A DNA stretch of 64,000 nt from Helicobacter sp. 12S02634-8 (GTDB lineage Bacteria; Campylobacterota; Campylobacteria; Campylobacterales; Helicobacteraceae). Location: positions 62,001 to 126,000 of the forward strand of contig NZ_MLAP01000005.1 of NCBI RefSeq assembly GCF_002272865.1, read 5' to 3'. This document shows, one piece after another, positions 54,354-64,000 of this stretch. A model generated the notes under the pieces. That model searched no databases, was not told where the DNA came from, and saw only the letters and a list, made by a program, of their open reading frames with translations. The translations under genes were made by a program, and so were the position numbers. Each line of letters opens with the position of its first letter. The stretch's first letter is position 1.

Positions 54354-55934
54354 ATGCATAAAATAATCGTTTGCGACCATATACACCAAAAAGGTCTTGA
54401 CCTACTTGCCCAGCAAGATGATATCGAGATGGAAAACCTCGCTCATCTTAGCAAAGATGAGCTACTCACACATCTCAAAAAGGCCGATGTGATCATCACA
54501 AGAAGCTCTACTAATGTCGATGGAAAGCTTTTAGCTGCTGTGGGCGATCTCAAAGCTATCATCAGAGCAGGCGTGGGCGTGGATAATATCGATATTGATG
54601 GCTGCTCACGCAAAGGGATTGTCGTGATGAATGTCCCTACAGCAAATACTATCGCAGCTGTAGAGCTCACAATGACCCATATCCTCAATGCTGTGAGAAA
54701 TCTCCCTGGCGCAGATACGCAGCTCCGTTTAGAGAGGAAATGGAAACGCGAGGATTGGTATGGCACAGAACTCAAAGGCAAGAAACTAGGGATCATAGGC
54801 TTTGGCAATATCGGCTCAAGGGTCGGAATACGCGCTAAGGCTTTTGAGATGGAAGTGATTGCTTATGACCCTTATATTTTCGCTTCTAAGGCTACTAATC
54901 TTGGTATCACCTACACACAAAACCTAGAAGATATTCTAAAATGCGATATCATCACAATCCACACTCCCAAAAACGAAGAAACCAAAAATATCATCGCAGC
55001 CAAAGAAATTGCACAAATGAAAGATGGTGTGATTTTAATCAATTGTGCAAGAGGTGGGCTCTATAATGAAAATGACCTCTATGCAGCACTCAAAAGTGGC
55101 AAGGTGCGTTGGGCAGGTATCGATGTATTCAGCAAAGAACCTAGCACAGACAGCCAGCTCCTAGAGCTTGAAAACATCTATGTCACCCCACATATCGGTG
55201 CAAACACGCTCGAATCCCAAGAACAAATCGCACTCCAAGCCGCGCAAGCTGCCCTAGAGGCTGCTAGGGGAGCGGGTTTCCCTAATGCGCTCAACCTCCC
55301 TGTCAAAGAATCCGAACTACCCAAAGGGACAAAAGCCTATCTCGAACTATCCCAGAAATTGGGCTTTTTCTGTGCGCAAGCCAACAAAGGCGTCATCACA
55401 GCTTTGAACTTGAGCCTTGAGGGTGAGATCACGCAATATGCTGATTCATTGATGGCGTTTGCATTGGTAGGGGTCTTGAAGTCTTCATTGGGTGAAAAAA
55501 TCAACTACATCAACGCACAATTCATCGCCAAAGAAAGAGGGATCGAAATCTCTACAAACACAAAAGAAAACTCCACTGCATACAAAAACCTCATCACCAT
55601 CACACTCATCACCGATAAAGAATCATTGAGTGCTAGTGGGACGGTGTTTGAAGAAAATATTGTCCGTTTCACCAATATCAATGGCTTCAATGTCGATATA
55701 GCACCCAAGGGCAAAATGATACTTTTCAAAAATACCGATATCCCCGGTGTGATAGGCAATGTAGGCAATATCTTAGCCAAACACAATATCAATATCGCTG
55801 ATTTCAGGCTCGGGAGAAACGCCCACAAAGAAGCCCTAGCACTCATCATCATAGACAATCAAATCTCTGAAGCGACCATCAAAGAGCTAGAAAATATCCC
55901 TGCTTGTATCAGTATCAGAAATGTCACCATCTAG
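54354..55934 (+). CDS. serA: D-3-phosphoglycerate dehydrogenase
   Basis: SerA oxidises 3-phosphoglycerate in the first step of serine synthesis. The 526-residue protein has the D-isomer dehydrogenase fold with the NAD motif GFGNIGSRVG, the catalytic INCARGG and HIGANTLESQ regions, an intervening domain and a C-terminal ACT domain (NTDIPGVIGNVGNILAKH) for serine feedback. It is the long, ACT-containing form. AGGGAG precedes the ATG. Confidence 0.97.
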   Translation: MHKIIVCDHIHQKGLDLLAQQDDIEMENLAHLSKDELLTHLKKADVIITRSSTNVDGKLLAAVGDLKAIIRAGVGVDNIDIDGCSRKGIVVMNVPTANTIAAVELTMTHILNAVRNLPGADTQLRLERKWKREDWYGTELKGKKLGIIGFGNIGSRVGIRAKAFEMEVIAYDPYIFASKATNLGITYTQNLEDILKCDIITIHTPKNEETKNIIAAKEIAQMKDGVILINCARGGLYNENDLYAALKSGKVRWAGIDVFSKEPSTDSQLLELENIYVTPHIGANTLESQEQIALQAAQAALEAARGAGFPNALNLPVKESELPKGTKAYLELSQKLGFFCAQANKGVITALNLSLEGEITQYADSLMAFALVGVLKSSLGEKINYINAQFIAKERGIEISTNTKENSTAYKNLITITLITDKESLSASGTVFEENIVRFTNINGFNVDIAPKGKMILFKNTDIPGVIGNVGNILAKHNINIADFRLGRNAHKEALALIIIDNQISEATIKELENIPACISIRNVTI

Positions 55935-56070
55935 CTAGCCACCCACTCAGATTAAAGACAAAAGTTATTAGGGACAAAAGGGGCTAAAGGCAAAAGAGAG
56001 TGCAAGCAAGCTATGAGGGGGAATTGCACTCGCTTAAGTTAATTTTTGAAAATTTTAAAGTATAATCACA

Positions 56071-56076
56071 AATTCA
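56071..56076 (+). promoter_or_regulatory. Promoter -10 element for rpmB
   Basis: A perfect TATAAT lies 22 bases upstream of the rpmB ATG, behind a T/A-rich stretch (56046-56070) typical of Campylobacterota promoters that lack a strict -35 box. The 164-base gap to serA also contains a long-loop hairpin that is not a convincing terminator. Confidence 0.55.
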
Positions 56077-56098
56077 ATTCTAAAGACAAGGTAATACG

Positions 56099-56287
56099 AT
56101 GGCACGAAAATGTTTTATCACAGGCAAAGGTCCGATGGTAGGGAATCATGTAAGTCACGCAAACAACAAAAACAAAAGACGCTCACTCCCTAATCTCAGA
56201 AATATCAAAATCAAGCTCGAAGATGGCTCTTCAGTGAGAATCAAAGTAGCAGCTTCCACACTCAGAACGATGAAAAAGAAATCTTAA
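56099..56287 (+). CDS. rpmB: 50S ribosomal protein L28
   Basis: L28 is a small basic large-subunit protein. The 62-residue sequence begins [24 protein letters not shown]-like (seen as [11 protein letters not shown]) and contains the [12 protein letters not shown] block typical of the family. It precedes the potassium channel gene by 18 bases, an order shared with H. pylori. Confidence 0.96.
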   Translation: MARKCFITGKGPMVGNHVSHANNKNKRRSLPNLRNIKIKLEDGSSVRIKVAASTLRTMKKKS

Positions 56288-56305
56288 GGCTAGGATAACA
56301 ATGCC

Positions 56306-57433
56306 TTGCTTGCCAAACTAAAAGAAATTATCCATTGGGGGACAAACTCTAAACCCGATGTTGATTTAAACCCCGAGCTATACGAACAACTCAAAGCCTT
56401 TAGACTCCCTTTTATCTTGATTCAAGTCTTTATCTTGATTGGGACTTTGGGCTATCTCATCTTAGAAAATTACACACTCATACAGGCTTTTTTTCAAGCT
56501 TCCTATACCTTCACAAATACTGGTTTTGGTGCTTTAAATGAAAAGGATTTCGGTCCGATTGCAATCATTTTTACTACATTTCTAACGCTCTCAGGGGCAA
56601 GCGTGATCACTTTTAGTGTCGCTTATATCATCAGTATCATCAACAACGGAACTCTAACACGGCTCATCAAGGAGAAAAAAATGGTCAATAAAATAGCCCG
56701 ATTGCGCAACCATTATGTGATTTGCTACCACAATGAATACACCATTGAACTCAGCAAACAATTCAGAGATGCCCAGATACCCTTTGTTGTCATCGACAAC
56801 AATCCAGATTTTGAAAAAGAAGCCACCAAGCACAAATATCCCTACTATATCATCGGCGATCCCCATACCAACATCGCTATGCTCAAAACCCACCTCTCTA
56901 GCGCTAAAGGCATTGTTACCTTCTCCAAAACGCCATCAGATAATATCGCGCTCATCGTGTCTGTGCGGCTTTTTGAAAAAGAGCTCAATCGCAAGCCCTA
57001 CTACATCATCTCCAGCGCTGATACAGAAGAAGATGTCGAGAAACTCAAAAAACTAGGCTCTGATACCGTGGTTTCGCCCACAAAGCTAATGGCCCAAAGG
57101 ATCAGTGCGATGGCGATTCGCCCTGATATGGAGAACCTCTTGGAGCGATTTGTGTATAAAAAAGACACACCCTTAGACCTTGAAGAAGTGATTGTCCCTA
57201 AATACAGCTGGCTTGTGCTCCGTAAGCTCAAAGAAGCCCATTTCAGAGAAATCACAAAAATATCCATCATCGGTATCACCCAAAAAGATGGCAAATATAT
57301 TCCAATGCCCGATGGTGATGCGATCATTGCTAGTGAGGCCAAACTCCTAATGATAGGCACTGCTAAGGGTATCTTAGAAACCAAACGTTTCATCACCAAA
57401 AAGCAAAAACCCAAAGAAATGGATTATGTATAA
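56306..57433 (+). CDS. kch: Two-helix potassium channel with RCK-type domain (HpKchA-like)
   Basis: This 375-residue protein has two membrane helices (about residues 33-52 and 86-112) around a pore loop whose filter reads TNTGFGAL, the TxGFG form rather than TxGYG. A cytoplasmic TrkA-N/RCK domain and a TrkA-C-like end follow. The Rossmann glycine motif of RCK domains is poorly kept (VICYHNEYT), so nucleotide binding is uncertain. H. pylori has a matching channel (HP0490) after rpmB, needed there for gastric colonisation. The start is TTG (MLAKLKE); the nearby ATG at 56301 is out of frame. Confidence 0.87.
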   Translation: MLAKLKEIIHWGTNSKPDVDLNPELYEQLKAFRLPFILIQVFILIGTLGYLILENYTLIQAFFQASYTFTNTGFGALNEKDFGPIAIIFTTFLTLSGASVITFSVAYIISIINNGTLTRLIKEKKMVNKIARLRNHYVICYHNEYTIELSKQFRDAQIPFVVIDNNPDFEKEATKHKYPYYIIGDPHTNIAMLKTHLSSAKGIVTFSKTPSDNIALIVSVRLFEKELNRKPYYIISSADTEEDVEKLKKLGSDTVVSPTKLMAQRISAMAIRPDMENLLERFVYKKDTPLDLEEVIVPKYSWLVLRKLKEAHFREITKISIIGITQKDGKYIPMPDGDAIIASEAKLLMIGTAKGILETKRFITKKQKPKEMDYV

Positions 57434-57447
57434 TACAAGGAGTGCCA

Positions 57448-58677
57448 ATGAAAACTTTGAAAACTTTTGAAATTTTCCCCATTAAAGGTGGTATCAGTGC
57501 GCCCAAGGGCTTTTGGGCTGATGGGATTTCTGCAGGGCTTAAAGGAAAAGATAGCAATGGGCTTGAGCGCCTTGATGTCGCATTTATCTCTATGGAGCCC
57601 CCTTGTATCGCCCATACCCTATTCACTGCCAACAAATTCCAAGCTGCTCCTATCAAGCATTTCAAACAATACATTGAGGGCAAAAGCAGCAACTTTGTCC
57701 TCATCAATACCAAAAATGCCAACGCACTCACAGGCAAGGAGGGAGTCAAAGATATTTGTGAGCTTCTAAAAACTCTCCAAGCCATGCACCCTTTTATCCA
57801 AAACCCCATTATGTGTAGCACAGGAGTCATCGGCACGCCCCTCCCTAAGGAAAAAATCGCCCATAGTTTCTCTAAAATCACTCCAAAACCCCAAGACCAA
57901 GATGCGCATACACGCGCTGCACAAGCAATCATGACTACAGATTCCTTCCATAAAGAAATTGCCCTTGCTATCAAGCTCAATGATGGGAGAGTCTTCCATA
58001 TCGGAGCGATGGCAAAAGGAGCAGGCATGATCGAGCCAAGCCTAGCTACAATGCTTTGCTTCATCACCACAGACGCCCAAGTCCCCCAAGAAAAAGCTAA
58101 AGAGCTTTTAAAACAATGCGCGCACAGCACTTTCAATGCTATCAGTGTCGATGGGGACACAAGCACAAATGATACAATCATGCTTTTTGCTAATGGAGAG
58201 AGTGGCGTTTATGATGAAAGGGCTTTTGTTGAGGGGCTCAAAATGGTCATGCATAAACTTGCTACAGATATTGTCCGCGATGGAGAGGGGGCGAGCAAGC
58301 TTGTGGCCTTTGAAGTCAGGGGGGCAAAAGATGAAGCTGAAGCTATCAAGGCTGCTAAGGCATTGAGTAATTCTCTTTTGGTCAAAACTGCTATTTTTGG
58401 AGGCGATCCCAACTGGGGGCGTATCGCCTCTACAATCGGATCTTGTGGCGTGAGCGCTGATGAAGAGAGCTTAAAAATCTCTATTGGTGGTGTGGTGGTG
58501 TATGAGGAAGGCAAGATATTATTTGATACACAAACAGAAAAAAAGGCCGCTGCAATGATGCAAAATGATTCATTTGCCATTGAGTGCGATTTGGGGCAAG
58601 GTGAGGGGAGATTTCGGACTTATGGCTGCGACTTAGGACATCGCTATGTCACAATCAACGCCGATTATCGGAGCTAA
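57448..58677 (+). CDS. argJ: Bifunctional ornithine acetyltransferase / N-acetylglutamate synthase
   Basis: ArgJ recycles the acetyl group in arginine synthesis. The 409-residue precursor self-cleaves before a threonine in the conserved [15 protein letters not shown] region to give two subunits. STGVIG near residue 125 forms the oxyanion loop. The C-terminal half has [12 protein letters not shown] at 57448 follows AAGGAG by seven bases; GTG at 57442 is less likely. H. pylori lacks this gene as far as I recall, so it points to a Helicobacter with arginine synthesis. It converges with flgE. Confidence 0.94.
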   Translation: MKTLKTFEIFPIKGGISAPKGFWADGISAGLKGKDSNGLERLDVAFISMEPPCIAHTLFTANKFQAAPIKHFKQYIEGKSSNFVLINTKNANALTGKEGVKDICELLKTLQAMHPFIQNPIMCSTGVIGTPLPKEKIAHSFSKITPKPQDQDAHTRAAQAIMTTDSFHKEIALAIKLNDGRVFHIGAMAKGAGMIEPSLATMLCFITTDAQVPQEKAKELLKQCAHSTFNAISVDGDTSTNDTIMLFANGESGVYDERAFVEGLKMVMHKLATDIVRDGEGASKLVAFEVRGAKDEAEAIKAAKALSNSLLVKTAIFGGDPNWGRIASTIGSCGVSADEESLKISIGGVVVYEEGKILFDTQTEKKAAAMMQNDSFAIECDLGQGEGRFRTYGCDLGHRYVTINADYRS

Positions 58678-58704
58678 AATCAAAGCTTGTTTTAAACTTT
58701 GATT
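58678..58704. terminator. Hairpin between convergent argJ and flgE
   Basis: AATCAAAG (58678-58685) pairs with CTTTGATT (58697-58704) across an 11-base loop. It begins directly after the argJ stop and runs into the flgE stop. There is no T-run on the plus side, so it is at best a weak bidirectional terminator. Confidence 0.4.
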
Positions 58705-60853
58705 ATTGCTTCAAGTTCAAGAGAGTATTGAGAATTTGATCGGAGGTTGTTACGGCTTTAGAGTTTGCTTGAAAGCCCCTTTGGACAACGATGAGCTGGG
58801 TGAGAGAGCGGCTCAAATCCACATTACTCATCTCAAGCTTAGAGCCAGACACTCCTCCGCGCCTACCTGTATTAGCCGCCCCAATCATTGCTTGCCCTGA
58901 GTTCCCTGTCTGAGAAAATACATTCCCTCCCTCTGATTGCAAGCCCGTGTTGTTTGCAAAATTTGCAAGCGCTACTTGAGCGAGTGCGAGGCTTTTGCCA
59001 TTGCTAAAAGCCCCTAAAAGCGATCCATTAGAGTCAAATCGCACATCCATCAAATCCCCTGCTTGATAGCCATCTTGGTTGATCGCATAGGTTTCTGAAA
59101 TCTTATCGACACTCGTAAGCCCTCCAAAGCCCCCACTCACACCAAAATTCAAATCAATCCTTTGGGGAGCATTGGAGCCGTTTTTAGGGTCAAACTGCAG
59201 CACAGGAGGGTTCATACCCGCCAAAGAGCCATCGCTATTGAATCGCAATCGCCCACCCTCAAAGATATTAGGCCGCATGGGAGAAGCTCCATAAATCTCT
59301 GCAGGCTCTGGCACAATCGCCCTGAAATTCCACTCTGCCCCACCACTTTTATAAAATTCCAAGCGCAAAGTATGTTTTGTCCCCAAGCTGTCGATGATAT
59401 CAATGCTTGTGCTATGGATAGCGTGTGCGATTTTTGAACTGCTAGTTGCCACACCCCCCTCAATCAAAGAAGCCGTATTGAGAGCCTTCATCGTGTCTTT
59501 AAATAAAACATTGTTGGTAACATTATCTGAAGCATAGCTGCTGACAAAAATATTTAAATTCTGCTTGTTTTCATCGCCATTGTCTTTGTTGGCTATCTCA
59601 AACATACCATATTGATTCACGGTGACAGACACCGAAGCTGTCGTATCGCTATAATACATCATCGGATCTTTGATCATATTTGCATCATATTGCATCAATG
59701 CCCGCAAATCTTCAGTCGTCCTGAACTGCCCTGTAGCCGAATCAGGGCTGACAGACTTGGTATAGCGGTATCTAAAAGATGTGATATCAGCATCGCCTTC
59801 AACAAAGTTAGAAAATGCCCCTGTCCCTGAAGCAGTGATTCTGATATTTTTTACCTTTTCATCGCCATCAAGCTCGTTTTTATTCTCCAAACGCAGCATA
59901 TTTTCATCGACATAAGCCTCAACGCCTGTCTTGTCTTTGAGCGCATTGATAGCATTTTGCGCAGCAATCAAGCTAGAAATCCCGCTCACGCCCGAATCAT
60001 TGGTAAAAGATATTTGTGTGTCATTGAGCCCGATGGTATTGACTTGATTGGAAGCAAAGATTTCATTTTTCATCTCTGCAGTTTTATAACTGATCCAAAT
60101 CCCCTGATTCTCACTCAAAGAAAACGCATCGCCATCTTGATTGAAAAGTGCCCCCACATCTTCTGCCATCTGCGTGAGATTAGTCTTTGAGTCATACATC
60201 GGATTGACCCCATCAGCAGGCGTTTTCACAGAAGAATCCAGCGCAAAAATACTCCCTGTCTGATCGACATGCCTGCCTGCGTTCAGATTGGCCCGCATTG
60301 AAATTTCTGAGCTAGCCCTCGCTGGCATTACCATACCCGGATCAATGCGTATATTTTCCAATGGCCCTGTATTATCGACCTTGAAAAAATCCGAATCACT
60401 CATTTTAGAGGCATTTTCCATATCATTTCTGACCCAGCCTTGGACGACATACCCCCCTGTGGTCACGAGATTGCCATCAGAGTCAAACAAAAACTCGCCA
60501 TTGCGTGTGAAATTCCTTGTAGTCCCCCTATCAGGGCTTATCACAAAAAATCCCTCACCCTCAATCGCTAAATCTGTCTTGACATCAGTGTTTTGTGTAT
60601 TCCCTTGCGAAAAAACCTTTGAAGTCGCATCTACAGCCACACCCAAACCAACTGAAAAATCATTTTGCCCCCCTAAGCCATTTTTATAAGGAGAAGTGGC
60701 AATCAGTTTGATTTGTGAAAGCATATCCACAAATGAAGCCCTCGAATACTTGAAACCCACGGTATTCACATTTGCAATATTATTGCTCTCTATATCAAGT
60801 GCTATTTGGTGAGCTTGCATCCCACTCACACCAGACCACATAGACCTAAGCAT
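58703..60853 (-). CDS. flgE: Flagellar hook protein FlgE
   Basis: FlgE is the building block of the flagellar hook. The 716-residue length matches H. pylori FlgE (718). The N-terminus MLRSMWSGVSGMQAHQ with NNIANVNTVGFK is the conserved D0 rod/hook motif. GEGFFVI and NFTRNGEF follow, a variable central domain, and a C-terminal heptad region ending DQILNTLLNLKQ. The start at 60853 is preceded by AAAGGA; an upstream frame extension lacks homology. A sigma-54 promoter lies 34 bases upstream, fitting the class of hook genes. Confidence 0.96.
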   Translation of the reverse strand: MLRSMWSGVSGMQAHQIALDIESNNIANVNTVGFKYSRASFVDMLSQIKLIATSPYKNGLGGQNDFSVGLGVAVDATSKVFSQGNTQNTDVKTDLAIEGEGFFVISPDRGTTRNFTRNGEFLFDSDGNLVTTGGYVVQGWVRNDMENASKMSDSDFFKVDNTGPLENIRIDPGMVMPARASSEISMRANLNAGRHVDQTGSIFALDSSVKTPADGVNPMYDSKTNLTQMAEDVGALFNQDGDAFSLSENQGIWISYKTAEMKNEIFASNQVNTIGLNDTQISFTNDSGVSGISSLIAAQNAINALKDKTGVEAYVDENMLRLENKNELDGDEKVKNIRITASGTGAFSNFVEGDADITSFRYRYTKSVSPDSATGQFRTTEDLRALMQYDANMIKDPMMYYSDTTASVSVTVNQYGMFEIANKDNGDENKQNLNIFVSSYASDNVTNNVLFKDTMKALNTASLIEGGVATSSSKIAHAIHSTSIDIIDSLGTKHTLRLEFYKSGGAEWNFRAIVPEPAEIYGASPMRPNIFEGGRLRFNSDGSLAGMNPPVLQFDPKNGSNAPQRIDLNFGVSGGFGGLTSVDKISETYAINQDGYQAGDLMDVRFDSNGSLLGAFSNGKSLALAQVALANFANNTGLQSEGGNVFSQTGNSGQAMIGAANTGRRGGVSGSKLEMSNVDLSRSLTQLIVVQRGFQANSKAVTTSDQILNTLLNLKQ

Positions 60854-60886
60854 ACAAAAATCCTTTGTGTTTTTTATGGAATCAAA

Positions 60887-60901
60887 GCAATAAGTGTGCC
60901 A
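60887..60901 (-). promoter_or_regulatory. Sigma-54 (RpoN) promoter of flgE
   Basis: On the minus strand TGGCAC, five bases, then TTGC gives a full match to the RpoN -24/-12 consensus. It sits 34 bases ahead of the flgE ATG, leaving a short leader. RpoN-FlgR control of hook genes is known in Helicobacter and Campylobacter. Confidence 0.9.
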
Positions 60902-61087
60902 AATATTCAGAAAATTTTCAGACCCAACCACCCAAAAGGCGATAAAGGTGATAAAAGTAGTAAAAGCAGTAAAGAGCGATAGAGAGTGCTAGAAAAGCAC
61001 AATGCTAGAGAGATGGCAAAAGCTAGCCCTTGCCCTTGCCCTTGATGGGGCGATATGTCGATTGGATTAAATCAATCCAATCAGTAT
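60902..61087. other. Spacer between flgE and glnA with short repeats
   Basis: No gene is supported. The spacer is rich in A and G on the plus strand with degenerate GTAAAAG units (60950-60985). CCTTG-type repeats follow at 61026-61043, and a 9-base inverted repeat GATTGGATT/AATCCAATC (61060-61082) lies just past the glnA stop. That hairpin has no T-run on the minus strand but may protect or end the glnA message. Confidence 0.4.
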
Positions 61088-62533
61088 CTAGCAAGAATAA
61101 GTAGAGATGAATTCAAAGGGGTGGGGTCTGCCCTCCCAAGGCCAAATCTCTGTTTCAAACTTAAAGCTCTTATAAACTTGTATGAATTCTTCGGTAAATA
61201 CACCACCCTCTTTGAGATATTTCCTATCAGCGAGCATTTCTTCTATCGCCGTTCTGAGTGTATGGGGCATTTGCTTGATACCTTTTTCTCTGATTTCATC
61301 TAAAGTCAGTTCAAACAAATCAATATCCATCGGCTCTCCTGGGTGGGTCTTTAGAGAAATCCCATCTAGCCCTGCCATCAATATCGAAGAAAATGCTAAA
61401 TAAGGATTGGCCGAGCTATCGGGGAATCGAAACTCCAAGCGCGCACTCTTTTGTGAGATCCCATAAGGTATCCGCACACTAGCACTTCTATTTTGTGCTG
61501 AATAAGTCAGAATAGAGGGTGCTTCAAAACCAGGGATCAGCCTTTTATAGGAGTTGGTAGAGGCATTGGTAAATGCTGCGACACTTCTAGCGTGCTTCAA
61601 CACCCCGCCCAAAAAATATAGCGCCACATCGCTCAAGCCCTGATACTTGTCCCCACCAAAGAGGTTTTTGCCATCTTTCCAAATGCTGATATGTGTATGC
61701 ATACCACTGCCATTATCGCCAAACAAAGGCTTAGGCATAAAGGTCGCTGTTTTGCCATTGAGATGGGCAACCATTTTGACTACATATTTGAGCTTTTGGA
61801 CATTATCGGCTGCTTCGACCAAATCGCCAAATTTAATCCCCACTTCCCCCTGCCCTTGGGCGACTTCGTGATGGACTACAAAAGTTTCTAAACCAACTTG
61901 ATTGAGGACTTTGACAATCTCTGCACGCAAATCCATCATCGAATCCACTGGTGGCACGGGAAAATACCCGCCTTTTGTGCCTGGTCTATGCCCTGAATTG
62001 ATCCCGCCCTCAAAGCTCCTATCTCGATTCCACTCGCCCTCCTCGCTATCGATCTCATAATATTGACAATTCACAGCGTCTTTGATCTTGATAGAATCAA
62101 AAATAAAAAATTCATTTTCTGGACCAATATAGACCATATCGCCAAGCCCACTCTCTTGGAGATGGGAAAGCGCTTTTTTAGCCAAACTTCGGGGGCATTT
62201 TTCATAAGGCTGATTTTTATAAATATCCCACACATCACAAAACACAACAATCGTTGTATCAGCTGTAAAAGGGTCGATAAAATACCTCACAGGATCTGGA
62301 AGCAAAATCATATCAGAATGCTGAATCGGCTGCCAAGCCTTGATAGAGCTCGCGTCAAAGGGAATCCCATCTTGAAAGCTCTCTTGTGTGATCGCACTCA
62401 AAGAATAAGCCATATGATGCCACACCCCCTTGACATCTGTGAATCTAAAATCCACAAACTCCACTTCATTTGCCTTGCAAAAATCAAAAAACTCTTTGAT
62501 ACACTCTAGCCGATCACTCTTTGGGGTTCCCAT
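61088..62533 (-). CDS. glnA: Glutamine synthetase, type I
   Basis: GlnA makes glutamine from glutamate and ammonia. The 481-residue length and the C-terminal EFISTYSC match H. pylori GlnA closely. The glutamate/metal motifs [17 protein letters not shown] and SASVRIPYG are present. The residue equivalent to the adenylylated tyrosine (NLYDL in E. coli) is phenylalanine in DLFEL near residue 400, so this enzyme is not expected to be controlled by adenylylation. The start at 62533 has AAAGGA upstream; an earlier ATG at 62554 lacks a site. A plausible AT-rich promoter with TACAAT lies at about 62592-62597. Confidence 0.96.
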   Translation of the reverse strand: MGTPKSDRLECIKEFFDFCKANEVEFVDFRFTDVKGVWHHMAYSLSAITQESFQDGIPFDASSIKAWQPIQHSDMILLPDPVRYFIDPFTADTTIVVFCDVWDIYKNQPYEKCPRSLAKKALSHLQESGLGDMVYIGPENEFFIFDSIKIKDAVNCQYYEIDSEEGEWNRDRSFEGGINSGHRPGTKGGYFPVPPVDSMMDLRAEIVKVLNQVGLETFVVHHEVAQGQGEVGIKFGDLVEAADNVQKLKYVVKMVAHLNGKTATFMPKPLFGDNGSGMHTHISIWKDGKNLFGGDKYQGLSDVALYFLGGVLKHARSVAAFTNASTNSYKRLIPGFEAPSILTYSAQNRSASVRIPYGISQKSARLEFRFPDSSANPYLAFSSILMAGLDGISLKTHPGEPMDIDLFELTLDEIREKGIKQMPHTLRTAIEEMLADRKYLKEGGVFTEEFIQVYKSFKFETEIWPWEGRPHPFEFISTYSC

Positions 62534-62662
62534 CGTATTTCCTTTCATAAACAAATAGATTTTTGGATCTCATTATTTTATCATTGTATAGCTAAAAAAT
62601 AACCAATCCCCCAACAGCCCCCTATTTTGGCATATCTCAAGAGCAAACTTGCGGCTATTGGC

Positions 62663-63331
62663 TCAGATATGTGATTTTTGCTGCCAAAGGCGCACGCAAG
62701 CAGAGATACTAAAGCAAATCAAAAAATAAACCAAAGCCAAAAAGCCAAAAATAATAAACACATCAACACTCGCAGTGTATTTTCCCAATATCACCTGCCC
62801 TGCACGCGTGAATTCGACAATCCCTAGCCCTGCTAAAAATGAGCTGTCTTTGATGGTAGTGACAATCTGAGAGAGGAGCGAGGGGATAATATTACGGAAA
62901 CATTGGGGCAAGATGATATAAATCAATGTCTGCCAAAAGCTAAAGCCTTGAGCTTGTGCGGCTTCAAACTGACCTTTGGGGATAGAGTTTAGCCCTCCGC
63001 GCACAATCTCTGCCATCACAGAAGATGTGTATAGAAAAAAGGCTATGCCGCCTTTGATGGTGAGCGTGAGATCAGGTATCAAAAACACACATACAAACAT
63101 CCATAGCAACAACGGCGTGTTTCTAAAAATCTCGATATAAGCCCCTGCAATTTTTTGAGCCAATCCGAAAACAAACCTACCTCCATAGTTTCTCAAAACG
63201 CCCAAAAAAGACCCAAAAACAATCGAACAAGCCACCACGCACACAGAAAGCCAGAGCGTGACCCCAAGACCTTGGAGAAAATATTTCAGATTATCGGGGG
63301 TAAAGATTGCTAAAAAATTTTGCCAAAACAT
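62663..63331 (-). CDS. glnP: Polar amino acid ABC transporter permease
   Basis: This 222-residue inner-membrane permease belongs to the HisM/GlnP family. It has about five helices and the cytoplasmic EAA loop EAAQAQGFSFWQTLIYIILPQ that docks the ATPase. It pairs with a second permease 12 bases upstream. In H. pylori two such genes (HP1169-HP1170) belong to a glutamine-type uptake system, with ATPase and binding protein nearby; those partners would lie outside this window. Substrate is inferred from family only. Confidence 0.85.
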   Translation of the reverse strand: MFWQNFLAIFTPDNLKYFLQGLGVTLWLSVCVVACSIVFGSFLGVLRNYGGRFVFGLAQKIAGAYIEIFRNTPLLLWMFVCVFLIPDLTLTIKGGIAFFLYTSSVMAEIVRGGLNSIPKGQFEAAQAQGFSFWQTLIYIILPQCFRNIIPSLLSQIVTTIKDSSFLAGLGIVEFTRAGQVILGKYTASVDVFIIFGFLALVYFLICFSISACVRLWQQKSHI

Positions 63332-63343
63332 CGCTCCCCTCCC

Positions 63344-64000
63344 TTATCTGATGAGTTCTTTTGACTTGAGACTATCTTCATAGAATCGCGCAAACTTTGC
63401 CAAAGGAAAGCATAAGAGAAAATACAAAAGACCACAAAGCATATACGCTGGCGCATAATTGAGCGAATTAGAAGCATAAGAATCTGCTGAATACATCAAA
63501 TCAGCCCCTGCAATGATGGATAAAACAGAGGTGTTTTTGATGAGATTGACAGCTTGATTGGTCAATGGAGGTAAGATAATCTTGATGGTTTGGGGCAGAA
63601 TAATATAAGCCATTTTTTGGGCATAAGTAAAGCCTTGGGCTTGGGCAGCTTCAAACTGACCTTTTGCAATCGAAGTAATCCCTGTCCGAATCACCTCAGA
63701 AACATAAGCCCCGTGATAAAGCCCCACGCCCAAAACACCGATAGTAAAGACATCAAGCACCACGCCCAAGATAGGCAAACCATTATAGAGAAAAAACACC
63801 TGTATCACCAAAGGCGTATTTTGGAAAAATTCTACATAAATGCGCGCAAATGCCCTAAAAATACCGATACTCGAAGTCGAAAGCAGACCAAAAATCACCC
63901 CCAAGCACAAAGCCAAACACAAGCCCAAAATCACCACGCCAATAGTCATCAAAAACCCATCAACAAACAAATGCCAATGGGCAAACAAATCCTCCCACCT
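63344..64000 (-). CDS. glnP: Polar amino acid ABC transporter permease (5' end outside window)
   Basis: This is a second permease of the HisM/GlnP type, with EAA loop EAAQAQGFTYAQKMAYIILPQ. The frame stays open to the window edge (codons for Arg-Trp-Glu-Asp precede a TTG at 63988), so the true start is probably beyond base 64000. It is about 218 codons long as seen. The two EAA loops are nearly the same, suggesting that the pair arose by duplication and forms a heterodimer. Confidence 0.83.
   Translation of the reverse strand, partial: RWEDLFAHWHLFVDGFLMTIGVVILGLCLALCLGVIFGLLSTSSIGIFRAFARIYVEFFQNTPLVIQVFFLYNGLPILGVVLDVFTIGVLGVGLYHGAYVSEVIRTGITSIAKGQFEAAQAQGFTYAQKMAYIILPQTIKIILPPLTNQAVNLIKNTSVLSIIAGADLMYSADSYASNSLNYAPAYMLCGLLYFLLCFPLAKFARFYEDSLKSKELIR

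Noticed and set aside
55998-56041. Inverted repeat GAGTGCAA/TTGCACTC after serA as a terminator
   Set aside because: The loop is 28 bases and no T-run follows the stem directly, so it is not a convincing rho-independent terminator.
1-64000. CRISPR arrays, insertion sequences, prophage or toxin-antitoxin genes
   Set aside because: No regularly spaced repeats, transposase motifs or phage genes were found; the only repeats are the short tandem ones listed.

Overview
The window reads as chromosomal DNA of a Helicobacter-like member of the Campylobacterota. The evidence is gene content and order that, from memory, match H. pylori in several blocks: hisC-fliF-fliG-fliH-dxs; tonB-exbD-exbB divergent from nikR-nadD; a long nuo operon followed by pflA and a phosphomannomutase; and pheS-pheT-aroA-ispH-rpsA-(small membrane protein)-serA with a HIT gene and a class V aminotransferase alongside. 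It is not H. pylori: argJ, hisC, hisJ, a Tat-exported TMAO/DMSO-type reductase and a group III truncated haemoglobin are all present. I do not assign a species. I saw no rRNA, tRNA, insertion sequence, prophage or CRISPR array.

Layout. Positions 1-2028 (+) hold the end of ftsY and radA. Positions 2106-8665 (-) carry hisC, fliF, fliG, fliH and dxs, and a PAP2 phosphatase lies upstream at 8842-9480. Positions 9518-10981 (-) are tonB, exbD and exbB. A 415-base AT-rich spacer with a NikR-operator-like palindrome separates them from nikR, a nadD-rsfS fused reading frame and hisJ (+). Positions 13764-30886 hold the complex I operon, then pflA and algC/manB. Positions 34842-36425 (-) are guaA. An autotransporter with a Fur-like box follows (36761-39544, +). 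Next on the minus strand come a monohaem cytochrome with its molybdopterin reductase, a DUF89 protein, a coiled-coil protein, a truncated haemoglobin, a class V aminotransferase and a HIT protein. The plus strand then runs from pheS through argJ. The window ends (-) with flgE, glnA and two amino-acid ABC permeases.

The most unusual part is the input end of complex I. Canonical nuoE and nuoF are missing. In their place are a 76-residue protein and a 640-residue flavoprotein that joins a NuoF-like iron-sulphur segment to a GltD/NfnB-like FAD/NADPH module. Two complete tandem nuoG genes follow, each keeping every expected cluster ligand. This suggests an input arm rebuilt for a donor such as NADPH. 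Other points of interest are the nadD-rsfS fusion with an internal ribosome-binding site, a 42-base perfect palindrome immediately upstream of the haemoglobin gene, a near-perfect sigma-54 promoter at flgE, and a beta-solenoid autotransporter probably under iron control.

All family assignments come from reading motifs and from memory of related genomes. No database search was run.
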